The position numbers were made by a program, and so were the translations under genes. Source: Diplolepis rosae (lineage: Eukaryota > Arthropoda > Insecta > Hymenoptera > Diplolepididae). Taken from it: DNA of 64,000 nucleotides. This document shows, in pieces, positions 10,516-20,176 of the stretch. Numbering within the stretch: position 1 is the first letter of the stretch; the number at the start of each line of letters is the position of its first letter. The stretch spans positions 372,001 to 436,000 of the forward strand of contig JAPYXD010000697.1 in assembly GCA_030998225.1 (NCBI GenBank). The letters are read 5' to 3'. The notes under the pieces are model-generated. The model was not told the DNA's origin. It saw only the letters and a list, made by a program, of their open reading frames with translations, and did not search any database.

Positions 10516-10985
10516 TTATTTATTATGGGAGATAAGATATTTTTAAAAGATTTAAAATATTGACAAATGACACTTCTCTATTTATGGGATCTTGTTGAGG
10601 CAATATACAAAGAACATTATAGAGATTGAAAGAGTTCGCGTTCTGTCCTTAAACCTATTTCATAAATTTATTTAGATTTGTGGACCCAAAGGTGTAGAAA
10701 TGACTTATGGGCGTGATTATTTAACAAAATAATAACAATGTCTTTATTGCTTATTAATATTTTAACAAATTATGGACGATCGGTACGCTAACAATTCAGT
10801 CTTGTACGATGTAAGACAGCCTGAGCAGCGTACATCTCTCTCTGAGGATACCGTCTCTACGCCTGGGCAGCAGACTAAGGAACGGGTGGAGGCACAAGAG
10901 ATTATGGTGGAGTTATTATGGACATGTTTGTATTCATGTCTTTGTTTTTTATCTTGACCCAAAATTAAATTCTTTCAAATATCTT
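10516..10985. other. Intergenic stretch, no supported gene
   Basis: A 62-aa frame exists on the plus strand at 10772-10957 with an overlapping minus-strand frame. Neither shows a domain. Confidence 0.3.
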
Positions 10986-11165
10986 TGTATTGGCATTAGG
11001 TCAGAAAAAAAGGAAGTTAAAAACAAATCATATAGATAAAAAAGAAAGCTAAAAAACAATTCATATAGATAAAAAAGGGGAGTGTTTAAAGGCAATCGTT
11101 TCGGCTGCAAGTGGGGGCCCTCTTCAGTGACAAAAAATTTTTTTTCGAGGACTTAATGACTAGGC
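10986..11165 (-). repeat. Penelope-type solo terminus with hammerhead-like motif
   Basis: The minus strand of 11097-11131 reads CACTGAAGAGGGCCCCC, then GCAGCC, GAAACGATTG. The flank at 10990 (TTGGCATTAGGTCAGA) matches the flanks of the copies at 29.1, 47.9 and 58.2 kb. CTGAAGAG differs from the hammerhead box only at the tolerant seventh position. No RT sequence is adjacent. Confidence 0.5.
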
Positions 11166-11299
11166 TATAAACATGTAAGAGTTTATTCGTACATATTAAA
11201 TCAGATTTTTTGTGTTTTTTGTTTTCTTTAAATTATCATTTGATAAAAACATGCAAAGGACTTATGTAAGGGGGGCAAGATCCAAAACGTCCAGGAACG
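11166..11299. other. Spacer
   Basis: AT-rich linker; nothing recognised. Confidence 0.3.
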
Positions 11300-11897
11300 A
11301 GACAGCTCAAAGTAATATTCTTTTATATAAGAAATCAACACAACTTTCATCAAGAAAAGACACAATTTTTGCCACAACACATTTGAGGAGCCTGCACAAC
11401 ACAATCACAAAACATGATCGCGAAACGGCGGATCTATGTTGCCAAAAAATAAATAAAAATGAAACTAAAATTAAATTTGAAAATTCTCTTTAAATCTATC
11501 TTCGAGTTGCCGACGCACAGAGGCAGCAGAAAGATTGAGCTGCACACTCTGTTCGGTATTAGAAAGAAAACTGACTTCAAATGAGAGCAATAACGTTAAA
11601 AACTAGCGTTGTAACCACTTGTTGTGGAGGGTCAAGTTTCAAAACCCATAAAATACCAAGTGCAAGGTCTATGTCCTGAATACTCAGGACCCCAATGTGC
11701 TCGAGTGCTCCAAGAAGGGATAGAAAAAGGAAAGAAAAAAGTATTAAGACCACATGTTCACAGTACCCAGCAGGAAGAGCCATCAAAAATCAAGGGAAAT
11801 GTAAATAATTGAATTTCGCGCTTGGCTCTGTTATGAAAAAATGAATACATTTACACGTATTCCTCGCGACACACCAATTTTACACGCGAGTTACACT

Positions 11898-11939
<42 letters not shown>

Positions 11940-13125
11940 TTCTCCTTTCATGGCGTCTTTAAGTTTATTTTCAGCTGCACCTGTCAGCTAGGAATTTTAT
12001 ATCGTTGAAACAAGTCGCAAAGCGCTCAGATCTTACTTTTGAATACATATGTTGATATAATCTTCGAGATAATTTAATTTCGCGCCTGGCTCTGTTATTA
12101 AATAATGAAAGCATTTACACGTATTCCCCGCTACACATTATTTCCACACGCGAGTTAGACTACGAATTTTTCGTTTATTGGCCTCTTAAAGTTTATATTC
12201 GGCTGCATCCATCGGAAAGGAATTTCAATTCGTTGAAACATGCAGCAAAGCGCTCAAATCTTACTTTTGAACTAACGGCTTAATATAATGTAATATTACT
12301 TAATCCTTAATATATATAATATCCTATATACACGTATTTCTTGCTACACATCAATTTTACACGCGAGTGTAAACATAGTCGTATTTTTTTAGTTCTTTGA
12401 CCTCTTGAATTTGTATTCTGCCGCATTCATCCACTAGTAATATTATATCTTAAAAACAACTCGTAAAGCGCTCAGATCTTACTTTTGAACACATGGCTCA
12501 ACATAATCTTATAGATACACCTTTCCTAATATAATCTCTGAAATATTTTGTATACGCGAACGAAACAAGACTTATTCTTCCTTTTTGCGTTGCTGCTTTT
12601 CACAAAGTTCACATTTCCCATGGTTTTTGATGGCTCCTTTTGCTGGGTACTGTGAACATGTGGTCTTAAGACTTTTTTCTTTCCTTTTTCTATCCCTTCT
12701 TCGAACACTCGAGCGCATTGGGGTCCTGAGTATTCAGGACATAGACCTTGCACTTGGAATTTCATGGGTTTTGAAACTTGACCCTCCACAAACAAGTATT
12801 TACTGCATAAGTTACTTCACAGCGCTAGTTTTTAACGTTATTGCTCTCATTTGAAGTCAGTTTTCTTTTTGACACTGAACAGAGTGTGTAGCTCTATCTT
12901 TCTGCTGCCTCTGTTCGTCGGTAAATCGAAGATTGATTTAAAGACAATTTTCAAATTTAATTTTAGTTTCATTTTTACATTTTTTGGCAACATTGATCCG
13001 TCGTTCTGCGTTCGTGTTTTGTGCTTGTGTTGTGCAGGCTCCTCAAGTGTATTGTGGCAAAAATTGTGTCTTTTCTTGACGAAAGTTGTGCTGATTTCTT
13101 ATATAAAAAACCATCCTCATTACAA
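11300..13125. repeat. Large fold-back: about 510-bp inverted arms around tandem units
   Basis: The arms 11300-11805 and 12606-13125 are reverse complements of each other with moderate divergence. Both arms encode the same short peptide region (CPEYSGPQCARV, then EGIEKGKKKVLRPH; plus strand at 11624-11812, minus strand at 12795-12526). I recognise no protein family. The loop is three tandem units. The structure resembles fold-back transposons (long inverted repeats with internal tandem repeats), but no target duplication was identified. Confidence 0.6.
11812..12510 (+). repeat. Three tandem units of about 240 bp inside the fold-back
   Basis: Units start near 11812, 12075 and 12310. Shared landmarks are CGCGC(T/C)TGGCTCTGTTAT (first two units), TTTACACGTATTCC, ACACGCGAGT, and AGCGCTCA(G/A)ATCTTACTTT near each unit's end. 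The first unit carries a (TA)n microsatellite at about 11904-11932. Confidence 0.65.
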
Positions 13126-13796
13126 TGTCCAAGTTCCTGCCCCTGCAGACCTGCTATGCTGCTGAGCGCATATACTGGCGCTAGTAGATTGATGTGACCG
13201 TTTCAAGATCAAAACTAAACACCAATTATGGATGAGCATAGTTAAATATTGTTATCCGGTACTTTTCTCACCATACCGAGTGGTTAGGAGACGGCATAAT
13301 GCAGAACGTGAATTTTCACCGGTAAGAAGGAAAATAGTTAATTATGTGGCTGAAAAAATGGAAATAAAAACTCTGCGTTGAAGAACATTGTTACCGGTCG
13401 AGTATAACATTCTTAAAAGCATACTTTTTATCTACTATTTTCGACCAGACGATCAACTTTTTTGCTTCTCATCGATGCAGATTCACATTCTACGGACTTA
13501 TTTTTGCAGAAACACCCCGTTTTACGCACTTTTTCATTAAAATTGTTAGTGTCTGTAAGTCGACCGTAAGCCAAGACACACCACTTTAGTGCTACATTGT
13601 GTCTGAAACACTCGATATACAGAAAAACATTGATAATGTTAACAATAACCGTAAAATAACTGAGTGTGAGCTTTCGCCGTTTAAATTGGTGTCAACAGAA
13701 TTTATTTCCTCTTCCATCCAAACAACTAATTCTCTGTGAAACTGGAGTACTTCCGGCATCACAATCCGTCATCAATTATTGTTTAACCTTTTGGCT
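13126..13796. other. Intergenic stretch, no gene seen
   Basis: No domain-bearing ORF. It ends in the TTAA (13793-13796) that flanks the next element. Confidence 0.35.
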
Positions 13797-13854
13797 GCGG
13801 GGGTGGTCGATATATCGACCACTCAAGAGGCACGAAATAATTAATGTTTTCAGG

Positions 13855-14100
13855 CAAAATTTGATGTTTTGAATACGTAAAAAATAGTTTTAAAATTCCT
13901 CGAAACATTGTTGACCTTGAAAACTGGTATTTCAAGGTCAAATTTCATTTCTAATAGAAGCGAGGATTTCAGAGTGTTTTCTTACGTAATTTGATGGATT
14001 GAATACGAAAAAAATAGTCAAAAAAATCACTGAGGTATCCTTGACCTTGAAAATCTACAGTCGTGGTCATATTACATTTTCTGCATAAACGAAAGTTGGA
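13855..14100 (+). repeat. Two diverged tandem copies of about 125 bp
   Basis: Both copies (about 13855-13978 and 13985-14105) contain TTTGATG(T/G)(T/A)TTGAATACG, AAAAATAGT, and TTGACCTTGAAAA with similar spacing. They lie inside the TTAA-flanked element. Confidence 0.45.
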
Positions 14101-14263
14101 GATGGCTTTCCAGCGTCATTGATGCGCTAAAAATGGGTAAAACCTTCTCAAAACTCGGTTTATACTAGAAATAAAATTTGACCTTGAAATAGAGATTTTC
14201 TGCGGGAATTTTTTTAATATTGTTTTTTATTGAAGAAATTTTTCTGTGAAAAAAGGAACGCTT

Positions 14264-14336
14264 CCACTCCGCTGGGTATCGAGCCCAGGTCCTTTCGATT
14301 GCCGGTCGAATGCTCTGTCATCTGAGCTACGGAGGT
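14264..14336 (-). tRNA. tRNA-like gene, anticodon-loop GGC (pseudo-Ala-like)
   Basis: This is 73 nt. The D arm is GCTC/GAGC, the anticodon stem TTCGA/TCGAA closes a 7-nt loop CCGGCAA (GGC at the anticodon position, C where U33 is expected), and the T arm is CTGGG/CCCAG. The acceptor stem pairs only in its inner five base pairs. The A box (TAGCTCAGATG) fits the Pol III consensus; the B box is close. Better read as a tRNA-derived repeat than as a functional tRNA. Confidence 0.5.
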
Positions 14337-14465
14337 TCCACAACTTTTTTCACAGAAACTTGTTAACATAATCGACTGAAATGATTTAGAAATTTCAGAA
14401 AATAGTTCCCGGTTTATCCGTAGCCAAAATTGGCGTTAACAAGTTTCTGTGTGAAAAGTTGTGGA

Positions 14466-14538
14466 ACCTCCGTAGCTCAGATGACAGAGCATTCGACCGG
14501 CAATCGAAAGGACCTGGGCTCGATACCCAGAGGAGTGG
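14466..14538 (+). tRNA. tRNA-like gene, inverted partner
   Basis: Same 73-nt cloverleaf as its partner on the opposite strand, with one acceptor change (AGGAG instead of CGGAG), which weakens the acceptor stem further. A TTTTTT run at about 14547-14553 could terminate Pol III. Confidence 0.5.
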
Positions 14539-14965
14539 AAGCGTTCCTTTTTTCACAGAAAAATTTCTTCAATAATTATAATTTAAAAATTTCCATCTAG
14601 TCTTGCGAGACGTTACATTAATTCTGAATCGTAGGTTGATAAGGTCGATATAGTAGAGTTCCGTTATAACGTACAGTGATACACTCTTCTAATGATCGAC
14701 ATAATCGACTGAAATGATTTAGAAATATCAGAAAACATTGTTTTTCATATTCAGCGCGTGAACTTACATAGAAATACCATCTCAAACCTCCATGACAAAT
14801 CAGACAAATTTTTTACATTGCTCTTCACGTTTCCTGCGGGGCAAGTCGATATATCGACCAGCAGTCAGGTCGGGGACTCTACCTGAGATATGCAGTGATT
14901 TTATATATAAATTTTGCATTTTGTCAGAGGTCAATTTGTACTGAAGTTTCCCAGCAGCTAAAAGG

Positions 14966-15134
14966 TTGAGTAAGTTACACGTCTCGCTAAATTTTTTTCA
15001 AAATAATTGTTTATTTACATTAAAAAAAATAAATAAATATAATTAGGAACAAAAAATTGAAATTAGGATTTGTGGTCACATCTATTAGGTATTAATTGCA
15101 AATTTTTAAAGAATTTGAAATGCTTCTGCGCTAA
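14966..15134. other. Short AT-rich spacer
   Basis: Nothing recognised. Confidence 0.3.
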
Positions 15135-15216
15135 AAAGACGCTTTCGACTGCGCTGGGATTTGAACCCAGGTCTTTTCATTACCGGTCGACTGCTCTAAC
15201 CACTGATTTACTTATA
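15135..15216 (-). tRNA. Second type of tRNA-derived sequence, degenerate
   Basis: On the minus strand a perfect B box (GGTTCAAATCC) lies in a CTGGG/CCCAG T arm. The anticodon-loop-like CCGGTAA and a TCAGTGGTTAGAGCAG D-arm region are also present. The acceptor stem does not pair. It is related in layout to the 73-nt units but diverged; a tRNA pseudogene or SINE head is likely. Confidence 0.45.
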
Positions 15217-15449
15217 CGCGACTGATGATCCTTCGATAATATAGGCAGTGACAATAATTTCAAACTCAACCACTTAGTTTGAAATGATTAATTGCAAACA
15301 CTTAGTGAATAGACAATATTTTAGATGATAAACCAACCTAGTTTTTTTATGATGGTGTCATCTGCTAATTTTCAATTATTTTATTCTCTATTACATGAAG
15401 ATGAATTTTTATGTAACTGCAAGTTGTTAATGTGCCCTCGAATATTATT

Positions 15450-15740
15450 TGGAGCTTTTATGATACTAAAATTTTCGACAATGTTGAAATCTATTGGAAA
15501 AAGTTACTATTCATACATGTCTTAAGATAATACTTCCCTACTTCAAATAGAATGTCTAAAACAATCACTTGTACTTTCACATTTTCTTGAAATGGGTTTT
15601 TTTAATTTCATTCTGAGTGATGGAACATACGTATTCATGCAATCCTAAAAGTGCATAATTTAGTATATGTGTACATATACTTTTTTCATCTTCATTAAAC
15701 CACAAATAAAAAGACGAATTGCGAGATGATTCAAATTATA
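15450..15740 (+). repeat. Partial 390-bp satellite unit, left of gypsy-1
   Basis: TTTGGAGCTTTTATGATACT, AAAATCTATTGGAAAAAGTT-type sequence, GTGATGGAACATACGTATT and CTCATTAAACC-type landmarks occur in the same order as in the array at 20177-21966. The unit is cut off where gypsy-1 begins. Confidence 0.7.
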
Positions 15741-15759
15741 TCTTTAAGTTTCCATCATC

Positions 15760-16603
15760 AGATGGCGCAACGATCAAGGACAGCGATCCGTCTCTGACCG
15801 GCAGTCCGCCTCTGACCGGCACAACGTATAGATCAAACCCTAAATGAAACCTTTTATTCTAACATAAAATCCGCCTTCATTTCCTTACATCAGAAGAGGG
15901 ATGCAAGCCAATGCATCAAGTGTTGTGCCGGTATAATTTGGATCACTAGGATAAACGTTAAACTCGAATTTGAACGTTTCTGTCAAAAACGCGTAGCGTC
16001 ACATGCAGCCTAACGCGTGGCGTCGCATGTGGCTTTGTGCGCGCCGCATTGTTTAGTGATTTTCGCTTTTATGCCCCAAAAGCTTTTCCGACGTTCGATG
16101 CTCTTGACGGATAAAGCAAGTATTCTCCATGCAATCGTAAAGTAACTGAAAAGGAAGCAACCGGTTAAAGTGAAAAGGGCAAGCGAAACACTATTTTGGA
16201 TTAATAATGGCGGCCACAAATGCTAATTCCGAGCTTCAAGAGTTTACGAAAATGAACGCGTGGCGGTGCTGATATCGCTAAAGTACCTGGAAGGGGAACA
16301 GCATGAAGTGTCCTGTCGCTGGAGTACAGTGTTCCCATCGTGATGTTGACGTACGCGAAATGACTGTGAGGTTTGAAATTTGGTGGACCTTAAGTGACAT
16401 CTTTCCGTTGAATGTGAAAAGTCCGTTAACTTCCGATTCCTTCTGTTTCTAATTTAGATTTGAAAATATTTCAGATTACGAGTCGAATCCTTCCGATTTA
16501 CGTGAAATTATAAAGCCGTAGGCCGAAAGAAATCTAAATTTCAGTGACACTTTCTGTCTACGTAAGATTTCGGAACTTTTGTGAATAACAGTGTACAATT
16601 GAA
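15760..16603 (+). other. Gypsy-1 leader / partial LTR region
   Basis: Non-coding. It includes a duplicated CTGACCGGCA motif near 15805-15830 and the LTR-like piece ending at 15889, then a long leader to the gag start. No TATA box or primer site could be assigned with confidence; TGGCGCAACGATC at about 15763 is a possible primer-site-like sequence. Confidence 0.35.
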
Positions 16604-17755
16604 ATGCCGGGTTCTACAAGGCCTAACCCTTCTCTGTTCACACTAAATACCTTGAGAGAGGTTTTAAAAAGGCTCGATCTGCCGACTTCAGGAAACAAGC
16701 CCGAGCTAGTGAAACGTTTAATGGAAAATGATCTGGAAGAATCCTGGATGGATACGGCAGTGACTATCCAAAATGGTGAAATTCTTCATGGTCTGGAGGT
16801 AGGAGAGAATTCTGAAGGAGCGGCCGCAAATCTGCCTGCCATTCCGAACCCCACTTCAGTTGAGACAGAAAATCACCAAAGAAGAAATGTGGAGCTACTT
16901 CAGAGGGAATGCGACCTCCTCCAGCGGGAATTGGACTTGGCTCAACGAGATAATCAACTGTTACGGGAGTCTCCCAGACCGCAAAATCAAGAAGAGTCCA
17001 TTCCACGTCACACCAATATCACGTCTCTTAGGCACCTTCTGACTGATTTCGATGGAACCAGTTTCAACTATACAAAATGGAAAAATCAATTTGAACTCCT
17101 GGTCGCAACTTATCGGCTAGATGAAGCACATGCTCGTCTCCTGTTTGCCACGAAACTAAAAGGCAGAGCTTTACAGTGATTCCAATCCAAGGCGGAACAT
17201 GTTGGCATGCCTGTAGCAACTTTATTTACTGAATTAGGAACGATGGTTGATAATCGGCCCAACAGGTTAACACTCAAGAAAAAGTTTGAGGAGAGATGTT
17301 GGAAAGTCAACGAAACTTTCTGCGACTACTTTCACGAGAAATTTATTCTGGCCAAGGCTGTTCCGGTCGCCGAAGACGAATTGGTGGACTACATAATAGA
17401 TGGAATTCAGGACACGAATATGAGGAATCAAGCAAGGATTTAACGATTTAAAGAAAAGAAAGAGTTGCTGAAGGCCTTCGAGAAAATCACTCTTAAGAAA
17501 GACCTTCAGAAACCCGACGTTCTCCAAAATACTACTTCGAAGACCAGCGTAGATTCTGATACGAAGGTGACAAAACCTTTAAAGGACCTTCCGAGCTCAA
17601 GTCGTCAAACTCAACAGCGCTGTTATAACTGCAGTAAATTTGGTCATTTGTCGGCCGATGTAAGTTACCGAAGAGGGAGAAAGGCGCTTGTTTCAAGTGC
17701 TTTGAGTTAGGACCTAGCTATAAAGACTGTCCTAAAAACGAGACCAAAACGGCGC
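16604..17755 (+). pseudogene. Gypsy-1 gag with SAP-like motif and zinc knuckles
   Basis: The N-terminus (residues about 10-45) has the SAP-like pattern LREVLKRLDLPTSGNKPELV, known for DNA binding and seen in some gypsy gags. A coiled stretch of LLQREC/LLQREL follows, then capsid-like sequence. Two in-frame stops (TGA at 17177, TAA at 17441) leave the frame unchanged. At about 17620 comes a zinc knuckle CYNCSKFGH. Just after it the frame shifts, and a second knuckle-like CFKCFELGPSYKDC lacks the histidine. The start is the first ATG of the long frame. Confidence 0.7.
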
Positions 17756-17829
17756 AGGTGAGCAACGTGGTTCCAGTAAACCACGAGAACGATATTAGTT
17801 GTTTTAGGAATGTTTAATATACTTTTGAT

Positions 17830-18300
17830 ATCTCTAGTAAGCGAACTGTCCTTCAGCTCGACACTCTTCTCGACACGGGAAGTCCAGTGAGTTTTGTCAA
17901 GGAGTCCTTTATTCCGCAATCAATTCTTCAGATTCTTCCGCCTCAGAAATGTAAGTTCAGGGGAATAAATGACAGCGACCTAAAAATTCTGGGAGAAATA
18001 AATGTAAGTATTTTTATTGGAAATGCAACTCGTGAAAATTTAAAAATCTTTGTCGTCCCAAATTCTACGATGAATCCATCGGTTATTTTGGGCAGAGAAA
18101 CCATGAAAAGATTTGGTAAAGTTTTAACAGATGTAAACCCAGGTAACATTGAGGAAATAATCCCCCAGATTTTTGCAATTGACACTTCCGAAACTAACAA
18201 CAGTAACAGTTTTTCGCCACAAATAAACCCGCATCTAGATTGCGAAACGCGGTTAATGATTGAAGATTTATTTCTGAACGCTTATTTCTGCCTGAACGTA
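17830..18300 (+). pseudogene. Gypsy-1 aspartic protease region
   Basis: LLDTGSPVSFVK near 17865-17900 holds the retroviral-type catalytic DTGS. Further on come ILGRETMKRFG, the usual flap-to-C-terminal signature of gypsy proteases. No ATG is near the start, so it would be made as part of a Gag-Pol fusion if at all. Confidence 0.65.
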
Positions 18301-18305
18301 CTGAT

Positions 18306-18900
18306 GTGCCGAAAATTAAGATGGAATTATCGCTACTACTTACTGATAATCGACCTTTCCATTTTAATGCCAGGAGGTTGTCGTTTTCTGAAAAAGAAAA
18401 ACTTCAAGAAATTGTATACTCATTAACGGAAAAGGGCGTTATCCGAGCAAGCGAATCCCCTTATGCCTCAGCGATAATTTTAACAAAAAAGAAAAACGGT
18501 GAAACTAGACTTTGCAATCGATAGATTTTTAAATAAAATAACCCTTCGCGACAACTACCCACTTCCGCTCATTGAAGACCAAATCGACAAACTCCGTGAT
18601 AAAAAATACTTCACCCTACTCGATCTCAAAGATGGCTTTCACCATATTCCGATTGCTGAGAATTCCGTTAAATATACTGCTTTTATAACCCCTTTTGGAC
18701 AATACGAGTACCTTAAGATGCCTTTCGGACTCAAAACTGCTCCTTCAAAATTTCAACGGTTCGTAAACACCGTATTTGCCGATTTGATAAAGACCGGTGA
18801 CGTAATCACCTACCTTGATGATTTCATGATCGCGACCGAAACTGCAGAACAACATTAAGATATCCTTACGACGGATTTTTCGCTGTTAGTCGAAAATAAG
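18306..18900 (+). pseudogene. Gypsy-1 reverse transcriptase
   Basis: The pieces are RPFHFNARRLSFSEKEKLQEI, SPYASAIILTKKKNG, then a frameshift near 18510, NYPLPLIEDQIDKL, FTLLDLKDGFHHIPI, FGLKTAPSKFQRFVN and YLDDFMIA with the catalytic aspartates intact. The frame stops at 18856 after the YLDD block, and the thumb (18860-19060) is broken. Confidence 0.75.
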
Positions 18901-19059
18901 TTCGAAGTCAGAATCGATTAATGCAGATTTCTTGAAACACGAATTCAGTATCTTAGGTACAATATTTCCGAAGAAGGTGTAGCACCTACAAAACAAGGCG
19001 TAAATGCAGTCGCTAACTTCCCGGTGCCGCAAAATATTCATGACATCCAAAAATTCTTA

Positions 19060-19510
19060 GGTCTTTGTTACGGAAATATATTCCATTTAAATTCACGGAA
19101 ATTGAACTCGACACTTTTAACACTCCTACAGAAAAATTAATGTCGGCTCCAGTTTTAAGCATCTATAACCCCAATAATGAAACCGAGCTCCATTGCGACG
19201 CCAGCAAACTAGGCTTCGGGGAAGTACTGCTTCAACGTAAAAATGATAAAACATTACATCGGGTCTTCTATTTTTGTAAAAGAACTTCTGACGTAGAAAG
19301 CAAGTATCACAGCTTCGAGCTGGAAACCCTCGCAATAATTCACGCCCTTAGACACTTCAGGATCTATTTGCCAAGTATTGAATTTAAGATTTTAACTGAC
19401 TGTAATTCCATAAAGCTAGCCTTGGATAAAAAAGAAATGAATCCCTGAATTGAAAGACGGTTTTCGGAATTAGAATCTTATGATAAAATCATAGAGCATA
19501 GACCAGGTAA
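19060..19510 (+). pseudogene. Gypsy-1 RNase H
   Basis: LHCDASKLGFGEVLLQ and the SFELETLAIIHALRHFRIYL block are RNase H hallmarks. FKILTDCNSIKLAL gives the third conserved aspartate. An in-frame TGA ends the frame at 19448, and the following HRPGKNMSHVDALSR tether motif is read on. Confidence 0.7.
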
Positions 19511-19514
19511 AAAT

Positions 19515-20026
19515 ATGTCACACGTCGACGCGCTTAGTCGCAGTATAATAGTCATAGAAGAAAATTCTTTCGAGTCGAATCTCATTATAAGCCAAAATCG
19601 CGACACTAAAGAGGCGATGAGCGTACTAGAAGAGCATTTCCGAAATTACAGTAGGCCTAAAACTATTATATCCGATCATGGATCGTGTTTCACGTCCGAA
19701 GAATTTAAATCATTTATGTTAGGAAATAATATCGAACACGTACCGATCGCCACTGCGTCTCCTAAAGCGAACGGCCAGGTTGAAAGAGTTAATCGTACGT
19801 TAGGCCCAATGTTAGGTACTGGTATAAAGTGTTGCCAGAAGTTGAGTTTGCCCTAAATAATACAGTCCATAAATCAACGGGAGAAACCCCAAGCAAGCTT
19901 CTGTTTGGTATACATCAGCACGGCAAAGTCATTGATGTAGTAACTGAATATTTGGAACAAACTCGACTAAATAATAAGACCCGCGATCTCGAGCACCTCG
20001 TAAAAATGCTGATATTAAGATTTTAA
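19515..20026 (+). pseudogene. Gypsy-1 integrase, N-terminus deleted
   Basis: Directly after the VDALSR motif the sequence jumps to late integrase core: TIISDHGSCFTSEEFKSF and ANGQVERVNRTL carry the second D and the E of the DDE triad. The HHCC zinc domain and the first aspartate are absent, showing an internal deletion near 19600. A frame change near 19850 leads to FALNNTVHKSTGETPSKLLF. Confidence 0.7.
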
Positions 20027-20176
20027 AATCTCAGTAATATAATAAAAACTACTTTGATAATAAACGCAAAGAACCTCGCAACTATCAAAGTAATGATTTT
20101 AAATGCAGACAGTACGCCCGGAGCCCCTGAATAAAACCTTTTATTTCAACACAAAATCCGCCTTCATTTCCTTACA

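Larger units (their letters stand above)
14225..14572. repeat. Palindrome of two tRNA-like units (locus 1)
   Basis: The arms 14225-14370 and 14440-14572 are near-perfect reverse complements, each holding one tRNA-like gene and a TTTCTGTGAAAAAAGG-type flank. A spacer of about 70 bp separates them. Sequence to about 14720 (containing TCTTCTAATGATCGACAT) matches the flanks of the same structure at 27.8-28.5 kb. Confidence 0.75.
13797..14965. mobile_element. Inverted-repeat element at TTAA, possible piggyBac-type MITE
   Basis: The left end reads CCTTTTGGCTGCGGGG directly after TTAA. The complement of the right end reads CCTTTTAGCTGCTGGG, directly followed outside by TTGA (one change from TTAA). 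A CGATATATCGACC palindrome sits near both ends. TTAA targets with ends starting CC are typical of piggyBac-like elements. No transposase is present, and the element contains a nested tRNA-like palindrome. The assignment is inference from termini only. Confidence 0.45.
15741..20176 (+). mobile_element. Gypsy-1: decayed Ty3/gypsy retrotransposon in satellite
   Basis: Gag, protease, RT, RNase H and integrase remnants occur in gypsy order on the plus strand. Both ends carry a shared piece ending TCCGCCTTCATTTCCTTACA (about 15868-15889 and 20155-20176), consistent with LTR 3' ends. The left boundary and full LTRs are not resolved. Multiple stops, frameshifts and an internal deletion around the start of integrase make it defective. 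The element splits a 390-bp satellite array. Confidence 0.75.

Noticed and set aside
11904..11932. (TA)n tract as regulatory element
   Set aside because: Simple microsatellite inside a tandem unit; absent from the other two units.
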